Shown here piece by piece: positions 5,420 to 12,332 of a stretch of 31,718 nt of DNA (its first letter is position 1; the number at the start of each line of letters is the position of its first letter). The notes under the pieces are model-generated. The model was not told the DNA's origin. It saw only the letters and a program-made list of their open reading frames with translations, and ran no database searches. The DNA comes from a virus. The position numbers were made by a program, and so were the translations under genes. The stretch lies in IMG/VR virus record IMGVR_UViG_3300037861_000049, positions 1 to 31,718 of that record, one strand, 5' to 3'.

Positions 5420-6529
5420 ATGAACCCAGAAATTATGCACCCGACTTACGAATTTCACCCACTCGCCAACATTTTTCCTCTCATTGAGGGCAAGGCTTTC
5501 GAGGATCTGACAGCCGACATTGCCGTCAATGGCGTGATGGAGCCGGTGTGGCTCTATCAAGGCCAGATTCTTGACGGTCGCAACCGCTACCGCGCTGCTG
5601 CCGCTGCTGGTGTGGCTTTCCCTGTGCGCCAGTACGAAGGCGACAACCCAACCGCCTTTGTTGTCAGCCTGAATTTGCACCGCCGCCACCTTAACGAGTC
5701 GCAGCGTGCAATGGTGGCCGCGAAGCTGGCGAATTTAGAAAACGGACAGCACACAAGCTCTGCAAATTTGCAGAGCACAGCAGTAAGCCAATCCGACGCA
5801 GCAGAAATGCTGAACGTCAGCACGCGCTCGGTGGCATCGGCTGCAAAGCTGCTGGGCGACAACCAAACACCAAAGGAAGTCGCTCGTTTTGTAGAGGCTG
5901 GTTCCGTCTCAATCAACCTGGCCACGCAGTTTGCCGAGTTGCCGCAAGAGGTACAGCAAGCGGCCCTTGCAGCAGTTGCTGAAAGCAGCGAGCCCGCCAA
6001 AGAGGTGATGCGCGAGGCGGTGAAGGCTCACGTTGCCAACAACAGCGGCAATAACGAGTGGTACACGCCCAGCAAGTACGTTGAGCTGGCGCGTGAAGTC
6101 ATGGGCGGCATCGACACGGACCCGGCTACGTCTGAGGTTGCTAACCGGACGGTACAAGCCGCTCAGATTTACACCGCAGACGATGACGGCAGAACGAAGG
6201 TGTGGGCGGGCCGCGTGTGGATGAACCCCCCTTATGCGCAGCCGCTTATGGGCGACTTTGCCGAGGCGGTGGCCAGCAAGTTTGAGTCTGGCGAGATTGA
6301 GCAGGCCTGCATTCTCGTGAACAACGCGACAGAAACGCAGTGGTTTCAGCGGATGCTGGTTTCTGCAACTGCCGTCTGCTTTCCAAAAAGCCGAATCAAG
6401 TTCATCGACCCGGACGGGAAGCCATCAGGCGCGCCGCTGCAAGGCCAGGCCATCCTGTACATGGGCAGCAGCGTTGAAGCCTTTAAGCAGGCATTCAGCG
6501 CAGAAGGCCGGGTGCTTTCCAATGTTTGA
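5420..6529 (+). CDS. ParB-like / Dam DNA adenine methyltransferase fusion
   Basis: A 369-residue two-domain protein. Residues 1-145 are ParB/Sulfiredoxin-like, with I-L-D-G-R-N-R-Y-R-A (50-59) and a following helix-turn-helix (S-Q-S-D-A-A-E-M-L-N-V-S-T-R-S-V). Residues 210-369 match the phage Dam N6-adenine methyltransferase family: E-W-Y-T-P (213-217), D-T-D-P (232-235) and catalytic N-P-P-Y (269-272). It should methylate adenine in phage DNA, with the ParB-like part giving DNA binding or site choice. Start is uncertain: ATG 5420, GTG 5396 and ATG 5438 all lack a good ribosome site. A perfect 20-bp palindrome lies within the gene (5757-5776). The next gene, a probable nuclease, overlaps its end by 8 nt. 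Confidence 0.85.
   Translation: MNPEIMHPTYEFHPLANIFPLIEGKAFEDLTADIAVNGVMEPVWLYQGQILDGRNRYRAAAAAGVAFPVRQYEGDNPTAFVVSLNLHRRHLNESQRAMVAAKLANLENGQHTSSANLQSTAVSQSDAAEMLNVSTRSVASAAKLLGDNQTPKEVARFVEAGSVSINLATQFAELPQEVQQAALAAVAESSEPAKEVMREAVKAHVANNSGNNEWYTPSKYVELAREVMGGIDTDPATSEVANRTVQAAQIYTADDDGRTKVWAGRVWMNPPYAQPLMGDFAEAVASKFESGEIEQACILVNNATETQWFQRMLVSATAVCFPKSRIKFIDPDGKPSGAPLQGQAILYMGSSVEAFKQAFSAEGRVLSNV
5757..5776. repeat. Perfect 20-bp palindrome inside the ParB-Dam gene
   Basis: GCTCTGCAAATTTGCAGAGC is its own reverse complement over all 20 bases. It encodes part of the linker around residues 113-119 (S-S-A-N-L-Q-S), between the ParB motif and its helix-turn-helix. A ParB-type protein binding a palindrome in its own gene, as with parS, is possible; it could also be coincidence, since S-A-N-L-Q is a recurring stretch in this protein family. 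Confidence 0.5.
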
Positions 6530-6965
6530 CCAGCCCGCAGTGCGGGGGCAGATACAGCACCGGGAGCGGGCGCGTCAGATAGCTGAATTCAAGGGCCTGA
6601 CGTACAACAAGATCACGCCGACTGACTTGGACGGCTTCCTGGATTTTGGCGACAAGCTCTTCATTTTCATTGAAAGCAAATTCATCGCCACGCCCATATT
6701 GAGAGGGCAGGAGCTGGCTATCGAGCGGCTTTGTGACGGCACCCACTGCCCGCCGCGCCGCTATGCCTTTGCCATCGTTGCCGACCACTGCCACCCGGTG
6801 ACAGAGGACATCGAGTTCTCAGACATGACGGTGCGCAGCATCCGGCAAAACGGCGCATGGAATGCCCCCATGAATCGGGCCTTGACAGTGCGCGATGCCA
6901 TCGACCGCATGGTTGCCACCGTCGAAAACCGGCTCAAGCAAAAAATCTATCGGAGGGCAGCATGA
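6522..6965 (+). CDS. PD-(D/E)XK-like nuclease candidate
   Basis: A 147-residue protein starting inside the end of the methyltransferase gene (ATGTTTGA overlap). It has the active-site layout of the PD-(D/E)XK superfamily: T-D-L-D37-G-F-L-D, a beta strand K-L-F-I-F-I, then E51-S-K53, followed by a helix with G-Q-E-L-A-I-E-R. It would bind a metal with D37, E51 and K53. Physical coupling to a DNA methyltransferase resembles a restriction-modification pair, but a recombination or DNA-degradation nuclease is equally possible. Assignment rests on motif spacing only. Confidence 0.6.
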   Translation: MFDQPAVRGQIQHRERARQIAEFKGLTYNKITPTDLDGFLDFGDKLFIFIESKFIATPILRGQELAIERLCDGTHCPPRRYAFAIVADHCHPVTEDIEFSDMTVRSIRQNGAWNAPMNRALTVRDAIDRMVATVENRLKQKIYRRAA

Positions 6966-7729
6966 TTACCCGCGCGCCACGTCCGAAATCTAATTTCTAC
7001 ATTCTGGACAAGCGGATCAGCGAGGACGCGAACCTGTCATGGGCATCGCGCGGCCTGCTGGTGTACCTGTTGGGCAAGCCGGATCACTGGCAAGTCTCGG
7101 TGCAGGCGCTTATCAACGAAACATCGGCATCGTCGCACCCGCTGGGCCGGGACGGTGTTCGCGGGCTTATCACCGAGCTGATGTCGGCTGGCTATGTGCA
7201 GCGCACAGCAGCGCGCGGTGAAGGCGGGAAGCTGGCTGGTTACGACTACATCGTGGCCGAGACGTGTACCGCACCGAAGGCTGTTTTGCCGTCGCCGGTT
7301 TCACCGGGGCCGGATAAGCCGGGGCCGGTTGAACCGGGGCCGGTGAATCCCCCACTAGTAAGTATTGAAGAAGAAACAAGGATTGAGAAGAAAGCAAGGA
7401 TTGAAGGGGAGAAGCCCGCGCAAGCGCTGGCCATCCCCCCCGCTTTGCTTGCTGACTTTCTCGCTGTTCGCAAAGCCAAACGCGCCGGGCCACTGACGGC
7501 AACCGCGATCGCTGGACTACAGCGCGAAGCCGACAAAGCCGGGATCAGCCTGGAAGCCGCTGTGACCGCCTGCTGTGAATTTGGATGGCAGGGGTTCAAC
7601 GCCGGTTGGTACGCCGACCGCGCACCGAAGCCCGCCGCCATGACGGCAAACCGCCAAGCCCACAAGCACGCTGGCGCCGCCGCTGCGATCTGGGGCAATT
7701 CAACACCCAAGGAGTTCATTGATGTTTAA
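6962..7729 (+). CDS. Helix-turn-helix replication initiator-like protein
   Basis: A 255-residue protein preceded by GGAGG and overlapping the previous stop (ATGA). Residues 8-85 form a winged helix with the signature N-F-Y-I-L-D-K, S-W-A-S-R-G-L-L-V-Y-L-L and W-x-V-S, as in phage O-like and DnaD-type replication proteins. Residues 115-129 are a proline-rich linker made of P-G-P units, and residues 190-235 form a second helical domain. Followed immediately by a P-like gene, it probably binds the phage origin; such origins often lie within the O gene, and the GC-rich 15-bp repeats encoding the linker (about 7302-7352) are a candidate, though the match is weak. Confidence 0.7.
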   Translation: MITRAPRPKSNFYILDKRISEDANLSWASRGLLVYLLGKPDHWQVSVQALINETSASSHPLGRDGVRGLITELMSAGYVQRTAARGEGGKLAGYDYIVAETCTAPKAVLPSPVSPGPDKPGPVEPGPVNPPLVSIEEETRIEKKARIEGEKPAQALAIPPALLADFLAVRKAKRAGPLTATAIAGLQREADKAGISLEAAVTACCEFGWQGFNAGWYADRAPKPAAMTANRQAHKHAGAAAAIWGNSTPKEFIDV

Positions 7730-8273
7730 GCCGATCACCATTTCCGCCGACGCTGTGCGCGCCGGGTCAACCGGATCAGCCGAGCCGGACTCAGCCGTCA
7801 GCAACGTCTTCCGGGTGCTCCACGGGTTTTACGGCAATCTGTTTTTGGGCAAGTTTTCCAACGGGCAGACGAACGCCCAAGGCGAAGACACGGGTGTTTT
7901 GGGCGCCAAAGGCATTTGGACGCACGGCCTGCGCGCCTTTGACGTGGGCGTCATCAAAGCCGCGCTGGCTCGCGTGATCGACGATCACCCGGAGTTCCCG
8001 CCGAACCTGCCGCAGTTCGTTGCGATCTGCAAAGCCATCCAGCCGCGAAAGGTCGCGCCGGAAAGCCAGCCGCGCCTGGGGATGGACAGCGCATTGCAGG
8101 CCGATTACAGCGCCCGTGCGCGCGCCGAAGCGATGGCGGCATACCAGCGCCGCATCGACGCCGAAAAACGCGCTACAGACGGTTTGCCGATGTTGCAGCA
8201 ACTGGTGGCGCAAGCGGTGGCGCTGGCCGGTGGCGACGAGGTGGCGACGCTGCGCCGATTGGAGACATCATGA
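7722..8273 (+). CDS. Replication protein P-like helicase loader
   Basis: A 183-residue protein similar in layout to lambda P: residues 28-55 hold V-F-R-V-L-H-G-F-Y-G-N-L-F, then K-G-I-W-T-H-G-L and a helix leading to N-L-P-Q-F-V-A-I-C-K, with a charged C-terminal region. P-type proteins deliver the host DnaB helicase to the initiator complex. The preferred ATG (7722) follows AAGGAG at 7709-7714 and overlaps the end of the initiator gene by 8 nt; an in-frame TTG lies one codon earlier. Confidence 0.75.
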   Translation: MFKPITISADAVRAGSTGSAEPDSAVSNVFRVLHGFYGNLFLGKFSNGQTNAQGEDTGVLGAKGIWTHGLRAFDVGVIKAALARVIDDHPEFPPNLPQFVAICKAIQPRKVAPESQPRLGMDSALQADYSARARAEAMAAYQRRIDAEKRATDGLPMLQQLVAQAVALAGGDEVATLRRLETS

Positions 8274-8555
8274 ATGTGCATCGACTGCCACAGAGCCAGC
8301 ATCGGGCCGGGCTACCCGCTGCACTGCCCCACCTGTCTTTGGTGCGGAGCCCGGCTGCTGAAAACCATTGGACGGATGCAGATCACAGCCGAGCAATCGG
8401 TTGCCCGGCGGCGCAAGGTGCTGGCCGACTGGGTAGCGCATGGGCACAGCGAGCAGGACTTGCGACGGCTGGCGAAGGGGCCGACACCGCTCGCACCGAC
8501 TGGCCAGGACGCGCCAGCGGCATCAGAGAGCCCGAGCAAGACGAAACGCCGTTGA
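8274..8555 (+). CDS. Small zinc-finger phage protein
   Basis: A 93-residue protein beginning M-C2-I-D-C5-H-R-A, with C18-x2-C21-x2-C24-G, a probable four-Cys zinc site. The remainder is a helix with R-R-R-K-V-L-A-D-W-V and a Ser/Pro/Lys tail. This arrangement occurs in small phage proteins next to RusA genes. A second frame starts at 8270 and overlaps it entirely, but that frame lacks domain features over this stretch. The ribosome site is GGAGA about 9 nt upstream, inside the P-like gene. Confidence 0.68.
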   Translation: MCIDCHRASIGPGYPLHCPTCLWCGARLLKTIGRMQITAEQSVARRRKVLADWVAHGHSEQDLRRLAKGPTPLAPTGQDAPAASESPSKTKRR

Positions 8556-8713
8556 GCGCAGCCGAAGTTACCCACGCCGCGCGCATCGGCCTGTGCAGCA
8601 GCTCCCGCGCAACAACGCCGCCGCAGCGCGTTTTCGTTGCGCGAGGCGACTGGGCTATTGATTCGGCTGGCGCGCGGCGTGCGCGTTGGTTTGACGTGGT
8701 GGTGACGGCATGA
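8552..8713 (+). CDS. Small phage protein, TTG start proposed
   Basis: A 53-residue frame ending in an ATGA overlap with rusA and beginning, on my reading, at TTG 8552, which overlaps the TGA of the zinc-finger gene. The sequence A-A-R-I-G-L-C-S-S-S and A-R-G-D-W-A-I-D-S-A-G-A-R-R-A-R-W-F-D looks like real protein, whereas the same frame upstream of 8552 does not. No clear ribosome site; translation would depend on coupling. Function unknown. Confidence 0.5.
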   Translation: MSAAEVTHAARIGLCSSSRATTPPQRVFVARGDWAIDSAGARRARWFDVVVTA

Positions 8714-9048
8714 ACATCATCCTCGCATGGCCGCAGCCCGACCTATCACCCAACGCCAGGATCCACTGGACGAAGCTGGCCCGCGCCAAAAAAGCGTACC
8801 GGGCTGACTGCGCATGGCAAGCGCTGGCCCAAGGTGCCAAGCGCATCGAAGCCGAGCGCATTGCGGTGTCGTTCACGTTCTACCCGCCCAGCAAACGCCG
8901 GATCGATCTGGACAACTGCATCAGCCGCCTTAAAAGCGGAATTGACGGATTGGCCGATGTGCTGGGCGTTGACGACAGCAAGTGGGTGATGACGTTTGCG
9001 ATGGCAGACACCGTGGGCGGCATGGTGAGAGTCGAGGTGACGGCATGA
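8710..9048 (+). CDS. rusA: RusA-family Holliday junction resolvase
   Basis: A 112-residue protein with the RusA signature: L-S-P-N-A-R-I-H-W near the N-terminus, then R-R-I-D66-L-D68-N69 and D-V-L-G-V-D88-D89-S-K-W. The conserved aspartates bind the metal ions that cleave four-way junctions symmetrically. Length equals the usual family size of about 110-120. It would resolve branched intermediates made by Erf-driven recombination before packaging. The start overlaps the preceding gene by 4 nt, and its own stop overlaps the next start. Confidence 0.9.
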   Translation: MNIILAWPQPDLSPNARIHWTKLARAKKAYRADCAWQALAQGAKRIEAERIAVSFTFYPPSKRRIDLDNCISRLKSGIDGLADVLGVDDSKWVMTFAMADTVGGMVRVEVTA

Positions 9049-9368
9049 AAGACCCAAACACCGCCGTCGATTTCATCATCGACAAATCTGCCGAGTTCGC
9101 CAAAGCCAAGGCCGAGCGGGTCTACCTTGAGGAATTCCGCAAGAGCAAAAAGGCCATGTTGATGTACGAATGCGTTGAAAAAGCCGTTAACGCCCGCGAG
9201 CAATACGCCTACGCCCACCCGGATTACTTGGAGCTGCTGGAGGGCATCAAGGCCGCCATCGAAGCCGAGGAAACACTGGTGTGGCAACTCAGGGCCGCGC
9301 AGGCGAGGGTGGAAATCTGGCGCTCAATGGAAGCTAGCAACCGAAACCAAGATCGGGCGATGCGGTGA
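9045..9368 (+). CDS. Conserved helical phage protein
   Basis: A 107-residue, almost entirely alpha-helical protein with E-E-F-R-K-S-K-K-A-M-L-M, Y-A-H-P-D-Y-L-E-L-L-E-G-I and A-A-Q-A-R-V-E-I-W-R-S, a pattern conserved in early regions of many proteobacterial phages, usually beside RusA or Ref genes. No catalytic motif stands out and its role is unknown. The ATG at 9045 overlaps the rusA stop (ATGA). A 31-nt gap with a strong GGAGG follows. Confidence 0.75.
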   Translation: MKDPNTAVDFIIDKSAEFAKAKAERVYLEEFRKSKKAMLMYECVEKAVNAREQYAYAHPDYLELLEGIKAAIEAEETLVWQLRAAQARVEIWRSMEASNRNQDRAMR

Positions 9369-9399
9369 ACCGAAGCAGCAAGCGCCCGGAGGTGGCCGC

Positions 9400-9852
9400 A
9401 TGAACCGCAGCAGCTTCAAGCGCGCCACCTACGCGACCGCGCGCACGGTACACAAGCCGATCCCGCCCGAGCAGCGCAGAAATGCAAGCATGGTTGCACT
9501 ATCCGGCGCTTTTTGTGCCCCGATTGCGAACCTCAAGACCAAAACGCTAGGACGAGGCGCCGCCGAGGGCCAGCACAAGGCCCGACTGGTGCTTATGGGT
9601 TGCATGGTCTGCCGCAGGGTGTTTGGCCCACACGACCCCGGCCCAGTTGAGCTTCACCACTTGCGCAGTGGTGGCTGGGGCAAAGGAAATTGGATGACGC
9701 TTATTCCATTGTGCCCCGAGCACCACCGAGGCCCGTCTGGTGTGCATGGATTGGGGACCAAAGGATTCGCAAAGCACTACGGGTTTAACCAAGCTGATTT
9801 GTTGGCAGATGTGCATCAATCAACCAAAGGAAATAGTTATGAAGCGAATTGA
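9400..9852 (+). CDS. Ref-like RecA-dependent HNH nuclease
   Basis: A 150-residue protein with zinc ligands C68-x2-C71 and C105-x2-H108-H109, the HNH-type pair E-L-H86-H87, and the C-terminal block G-V-H116-G-L-G-T-K-G-F-A-K-H-Y-G. This matches the recombination-enhancing Ref family of phage P1, a nuclease targeted by RecA filaments. The basic N-terminal 60 residues resemble the Ref arm that contacts DNA. A good ribosome site (GGAGG) precedes the ATG. The gene overlaps the following HNH-like gene by 14 nt, so the two are probably co-translated. Confidence 0.75.
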   Translation: MNRSSFKRATYATARTVHKPIPPEQRRNASMVALSGAFCAPIANLKTKTLGRGAAEGQHKARLVLMGCMVCRRVFGPHDPGPVELHHLRSGGWGKGNWMTLIPLCPEHHRGPSGVHGLGTKGFAKHYGFNQADLLADVHQSTKGNSYEAN

Positions 9853-10486
9853 TTTAACAGGTCAACGATTTGGTCGACTAGTCGTTCTGGAAATGGTTTA
9901 TGGGGGCAAGAAGCCTAAAGTGCGATGTGGTTGTGTTTGTGGGGGAGAGGTCGAAGCCATGGCGTACAACGTGCGAAACGGGAACACCGCTTCCTGCGGG
10001 TGTCTTTTGCGCGAAACTCGCATTGAGACTGGCCGAAAGGTTGGGCCGCGTACTGGGCGGCTTAACGCAACGCATGGCATGTCTAAAACCCGAACCTATG
10101 TTGCGTGGCAAGAAGCGCGCAAGCGGTGCCACTCGCCGCAAAACAGCCGTTTCTCGTATTACGGCGCGCGCGGCATTGCCGTTTGTGATGCCTGGCGCGA
10201 GTCATTTGAGGCGTTTCTGGCTGATATGGGCGAGTGCCCGCCTGGGTTGACGTTGGAGCGCCTGGACAACGAGCGAGGCTACGAGCCCAGCAATTGCGTT
10301 TGGGCCAGCAAGATACAACAGGTTCGCAACCGCCGTTGCAACAGAGCAAATCCGGAGATAGTCCGGGAGATTAGGAGCCGCGTTGCTGCTGGCGAGTCTC
10401 GAAAGGCAATGGCAAGCGAGTACGGTATGTGCTTATCTAACGTCGAGTCCATCGTGACGCGTCGGACCTGGTCGGATGTCGAATGA
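9839..10486 (+). CDS. Homing-endonuclease-like zinc/HNH protein
   Basis: A 215-residue protein in three parts. Residues 1-60 begin D-L-T-G-Q-R-F-G-R-L and hold a zinc-finger-like C30-x-C32-x-C34 with C53-x-C55. Residues 80-168 have H-G-M-S-K-T-R-T-Y, W-Q-E-A-R-K-R-C, Y-Y-G-A-R-G-I-A-V-C and L-T-L-E-R-L-D-N-E-R-G-Y-E-P-S-N-C-V-W-A, the core of a free-standing HNH-like phage endonuclease family. Residues 170-215 form a helix-turn-helix-like end. Such genes spread as homing elements between phage genes. Its position between Ref-like and a 23-codon remnant fits insertion. Ribosome site AAAGGAA is present. Base composition looks less GC-rich than its neighbours, by eye. Confidence 0.72.
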   Translation: MKRIDLTGQRFGRLVVLEMVYGGKKPKVRCGCVCGGEVEAMAYNVRNGNTASCGCLLRETRIETGRKVGPRTGRLNATHGMSKTRTYVAWQEARKRCHSPQNSRFSYYGARGIAVCDAWRESFEAFLADMGECPPGLTLERLDNERGYEPSNCVWASKIQQVRNRRCNRANPEIVREIRSRVAAGESRKAMASEYGMCLSNVESIVTRRTWSDVE

Positions 10487-10554
10487 CGCGGGCGCAGATC
10501 ACAGCAATGGGCCAGTGGCCCGCAAATCTTGAACAACTTGGAGACACGGAATGA
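10483..10554 (+). CDS. 23-residue micro-ORF, possible gene remnant
   Basis: A 23-residue frame (M-T-R-A-Q-I-T-A-M-G-Q-W) with ATGA overlaps both upstream and downstream. Double overlap argues that ribosomes may pass through it. It could be a true micropeptide, a coupling device carrying the ribosome site for the next gene, or the end of a gene displaced by arrival of the homing-endonuclease-like gene. Confidence 0.4.
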   Translation: MTRAQITAMGQWPANLEQLGDTE

Positions 10555-10823
10555 AAATGGAAAAGCGCATCCGCGCCCTGCTGCGCGACGCGGCAAACGA
10601 GGACGGCCTGACCATCCCCGAAATTGCCCAAGCAATGGGCCTGCACCCGGTGCCGGGCACGATAAGCGCGGCTCTCAAAACGGCGATGGTTGACGCATAC
10701 ATCGACCGCTACAAGCGGCCCGAAGGCGGCGGGCAATTTTCGGCGGTGTGGTGCGTGGTGGTGCCGCCCGAGGACTGCCCCAAGCCTGACAAGAGCGCAA
10801 AGCAGGCGAAGGTGGCTGCATGA
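10551..10823 (+). CDS. Small winged-helix protein
   Basis: A 90-residue protein with a helix-turn-helix: R-I-R-A-L-L-R-D-A, then L-T-I-P-E-I-A-Q-A-M-G-L, a turn (H-P-V-P-G-T) and a recognition helix (S-A-A-L-K-T-A-M), followed by a wing-like Y-I-D-R-Y-K-R segment and a basic tail. It may be a regulator or a replication accessory protein; the family is not known to me by name. The start overlaps the 23-residue frame and is preceded by GGAGA; its stop overlaps the next gene. Confidence 0.68.
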   Translation: MKMEKRIRALLRDAANEDGLTIPEIAQAMGLHPVPGTISAALKTAMVDAYIDRYKRPEGGGQFSAVWCVVVPPEDCPKPDKSAKQAKVAA

Positions 10824-11305
10824 AAAAGCGCTGTGTCAGAAAAGTCTGGGCGCTGGTTGACCCGGTGCGCCACGCGATTGAAGGCGCCAGCATCACGCCA
10901 AGGCCGATGCTTGATCACCTGCTGGTGCGCGAGCTGTCAAGCATTGAAGCGTTCGCCCGAGGTGGTGCTGGCTTGCAAGAGTGGCACGACATGGCATCGG
11001 TCAACAACCTGACCCAGACGCTGGCCAGCTTGCACATCGGCGCCGAGGCCCTGCCGGACTGTGAAAAAGCCGAGGCCGCGTTGATCGAAGCAGCCGCGCG
11101 CTACCAGGCCACCGGGCGCATGGGACTGAGTGGGCCGGGCCTGCAAGCACTGCGCGAAGTGATCGGCTGGCATGACGCACAGCGCAGCAGCATTGCGCGC
11201 AGCAAGTACGAGCGCGCAATCAGGCTGACTGAGGCGAGAACCCGCAGCGGGCACGCGACTGTGGACCTGGACAAGATTTTGAGCAACCAAAAGGAGAACG
11301 CATGA
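10820..11305 (+). CDS. Conserved helical phage protein (161 aa)
   Basis: A 161-residue helical protein opening K-K-R-C-V-R-K-V-W-A-L-V-D-P-V-R-H-A-I-E-G-A and containing R-E-L-S-S-I-E-A-F, then G-R-M-G-L-S-G-P-G-L-Q-A-L-R-E and W-H-D-A-Q-R-S-S-I-A-R-S-K-Y-E-R-A-I. This combination is conserved across Burkholderiales phages, usually upstream of the terminase, but has no established function. The overlap with both neighbours is 4 nt. No membrane segment or metal site is evident. Confidence 0.75.
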   Translation: MKKRCVRKVWALVDPVRHAIEGASITPRPMLDHLLVRELSSIEAFARGGAGLQEWHDMASVNNLTQTLASLHIGAEALPDCEKAEAALIEAAARYQATGRMGLSGPGLQALREVIGWHDAQRSSIARSKYERAIRLTEARTRSGHATVDLDKILSNQKENA

Positions 11306-11649
11306 GCACGTTTGAACAGATCGAATCGAAGGCGATTCAGTGGGCGCGCGAGCGCAAGATCATCGAGAACAGCACACCGCTGGCTCAGGCCCGCAAGACG
11401 CTCGAAGAAGTGGGTGAGCTACTGGAAGCGGCTGCCGCAGTGAATGCGCTGGATTGCGGCGATATGCGGGCCTTGGCTTACCGCGACGACTACATCGATG
11501 CTGTGGGAGACATCATCGTCACATTGATTGTTGGCACGGCTTGCGCTGGTGTCACTGTCACCGAATGCTTGGAGGCCGCTTTTGAGCAGATAAAGGACAG
11601 GAAGGGCCACCTACGCGCCGATGGGGTGTTTGTCAAAGAAGCCGGATGA
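11302..11649 (+). CDS. MazG-like nucleotide pyrophosphohydrolase
   Basis: A 115-residue all-alpha protein with the MazG-like motif: K-T-L-E35-E36-V-G-E39-L-L-E-A in helix 2, then D-D-Y-I-D66-A-V-G-D70-I-I-V-T-L in helix 3. These acidic residues hold the magnesium ions used to hydrolyse NTPs or dNTPs to monophosphates. In phages, MazG-type enzymes may adjust nucleotide pools or alarmone signals during infection. The second acidic pair is D-x3-D where many MazG proteins have E-x2-D, so substrate preference is uncertain. It is the last gene of a run of coupled genes; an 85-nt gap follows. Confidence 0.8.
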   Translation: MSTFEQIESKAIQWARERKIIENSTPLAQARKTLEEVGELLEAAAAVNALDCGDMRALAYRDDYIDAVGDIIVTLIVGTACAGVTVTECLEAAFEQIKDRKGHLRADGVFVKEAG

Positions 11650-11734
11650 TCCGACAAACGGTAAGTTGTATGCGGTGTTAGCGCAGTAACAGTGATACAC
11701 TACGTTCACACCAACCAACCACCCGGAGAGCAAC
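11650..11734 (+). promoter_or_regulatory. Probable promoter in 85-nt gap
   Basis: TG-A-TACACT at 11693-11701 is an extended -10 of the same TGN-TACANT form found in both divergent early promoters. It lies inside a short palindrome, AGTG-ATA-CACT (11691-11701). No good -35 is present. The ribosome site CGGAGAG at 11724-11730 precedes the ATG at 11735. Confidence 0.45.
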
Positions 11735-11947
11735 ATGAACACCATCAACATCAAGGGCCAACAGTTCCCCACTGTAAAAGCTAGCAAGCTGGAAAGCGGC
11801 ATGTTTTACTGGGATGGCAGCGAAATAGACGCTGTTGTGGTTGGAGAAAAAACCGTTCGTTTTGTTTTGGCCGGCAACGTGCCGCGCACTGTTCGCGCAA
11901 GCAGCTTGATTGCCTTGGCCCATCAGCAAGTTGCGGTGATGCTGTGA
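11735..11947 (+). CDS. Small beta-rich protein, unknown
   Basis: A 70-residue protein that looks like a small beta-barrel: alternating strands Q-F-P-T-V-K-A, M-F-Y-W-D, E-I-D-A-V-V-V, V-R-F-V-L-A and R-T-V-R-A-S. No cysteines, membrane segment or catalytic motif. I do not recognise a family. It has a strong ribosome site and is the first gene behind the putative promoter in the preceding gap. Its TGA overlaps a GTG that starts the next gene. Confidence 0.65.
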   Translation: MNTINIKGQQFPTVKASKLESGMFYWDGSEIDAVVVGEKTVRFVLAGNVPRTVRASSLIALAHQQVAVML

Positions 11948-12162
11948 TCCATAAAAGCTACAGAGCGCGTTTGCGCTTATGCATAGACGTGAGTGGCTCT
12001 CGATATGACTCAAAAATCGGAGAAGAGAGAAGCATCACTTGGCGCATGGAAACCCCGCGCGTTGTTTCTCAGGCTCGGTCAAAAGAGCCGATTGATTGGG
12101 GTGGCGCAATGGTCCGATTCGGAGACTATGAAGTTATTCAAGACGATGGGACTGCGCCATGA
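11944..12162 (+). CDS. Small unknown protein, GTG start
   Basis: A 72-residue frame from GTG 11944, overlapping the preceding stop (GTGA) and ending in an ATGA overlap with the next gene. It is mixed alpha/beta with R-A-R-L-R-L-C-I-D-V-S-G and an end D-W-G-G-A-M-V-R-F-G-D-Y-E-V-I-Q-D-D-G. Base composition is close to its neighbours but less GC-rich than the early genes. No function can be suggested. Confidence 0.58.
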   Translation: MIHKSYRARLRLCIDVSGSRYDSKIGEERSITWRMETPRVVSQARSKEPIDWGGAMVRFGDYEVIQDDGTAP

Positions 12163-12332
12163 CCGCCAAGACCCCCGCCCAACGCCAAGCCAAGCACAAA
12201 GCCGAGCAGGCCGCGCTGGGCATCAAAGAGGTGCGCGGCATCATGGCGCATGTGGACTACCATGTTTGCATTAGACGTGACGCAAGGGACACGGTAAAAT
12301 CATTTGACAGGATTGACAAGGAAAAATCATGA
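12159..12332 (+). CDS. Small basic phage protein
   Basis: A 57-residue frame joined by ATGA overlaps to both neighbours. It opens M-T-A-K-T-P-A-Q-R-Q-A-K-H-K-A-E-Q-A-A-L-G-I-K-E-V-R-G-I, an N-terminus typical of small, possibly DNA-binding phage proteins in which a basic helix precedes a short strand. The expected second helix is shortened here (R-R-D-A-R-D-T-V-K-S-F-D). Function unknown. Confidence 0.58.
   Translation: MTAKTPAQRQAKHKAEQAALGIKEVRGIMAHVDYHVCIRRDARDTVKSFDRIDKEKS

Noticed and set aside
7300-7355. CCGGGGCCGG repeats as replication iterons
   Set aside because: They encode the P-G-P linker and are too GC-rich and irregular to call an origin; noted only as a weak possibility.
8270-8551. 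Longer 147-residue frame starting at ATG 8270
   Set aside because: This part competes with the CxxC zinc-finger frame, which has clear motifs; only the portion after 8552 looks like protein.
12303-12318. Two TTGACA -35 hexamers close together
   Set aside because: No -10 at 16-18 bp from either; they lie in coding sequence of the 57-residue gene.
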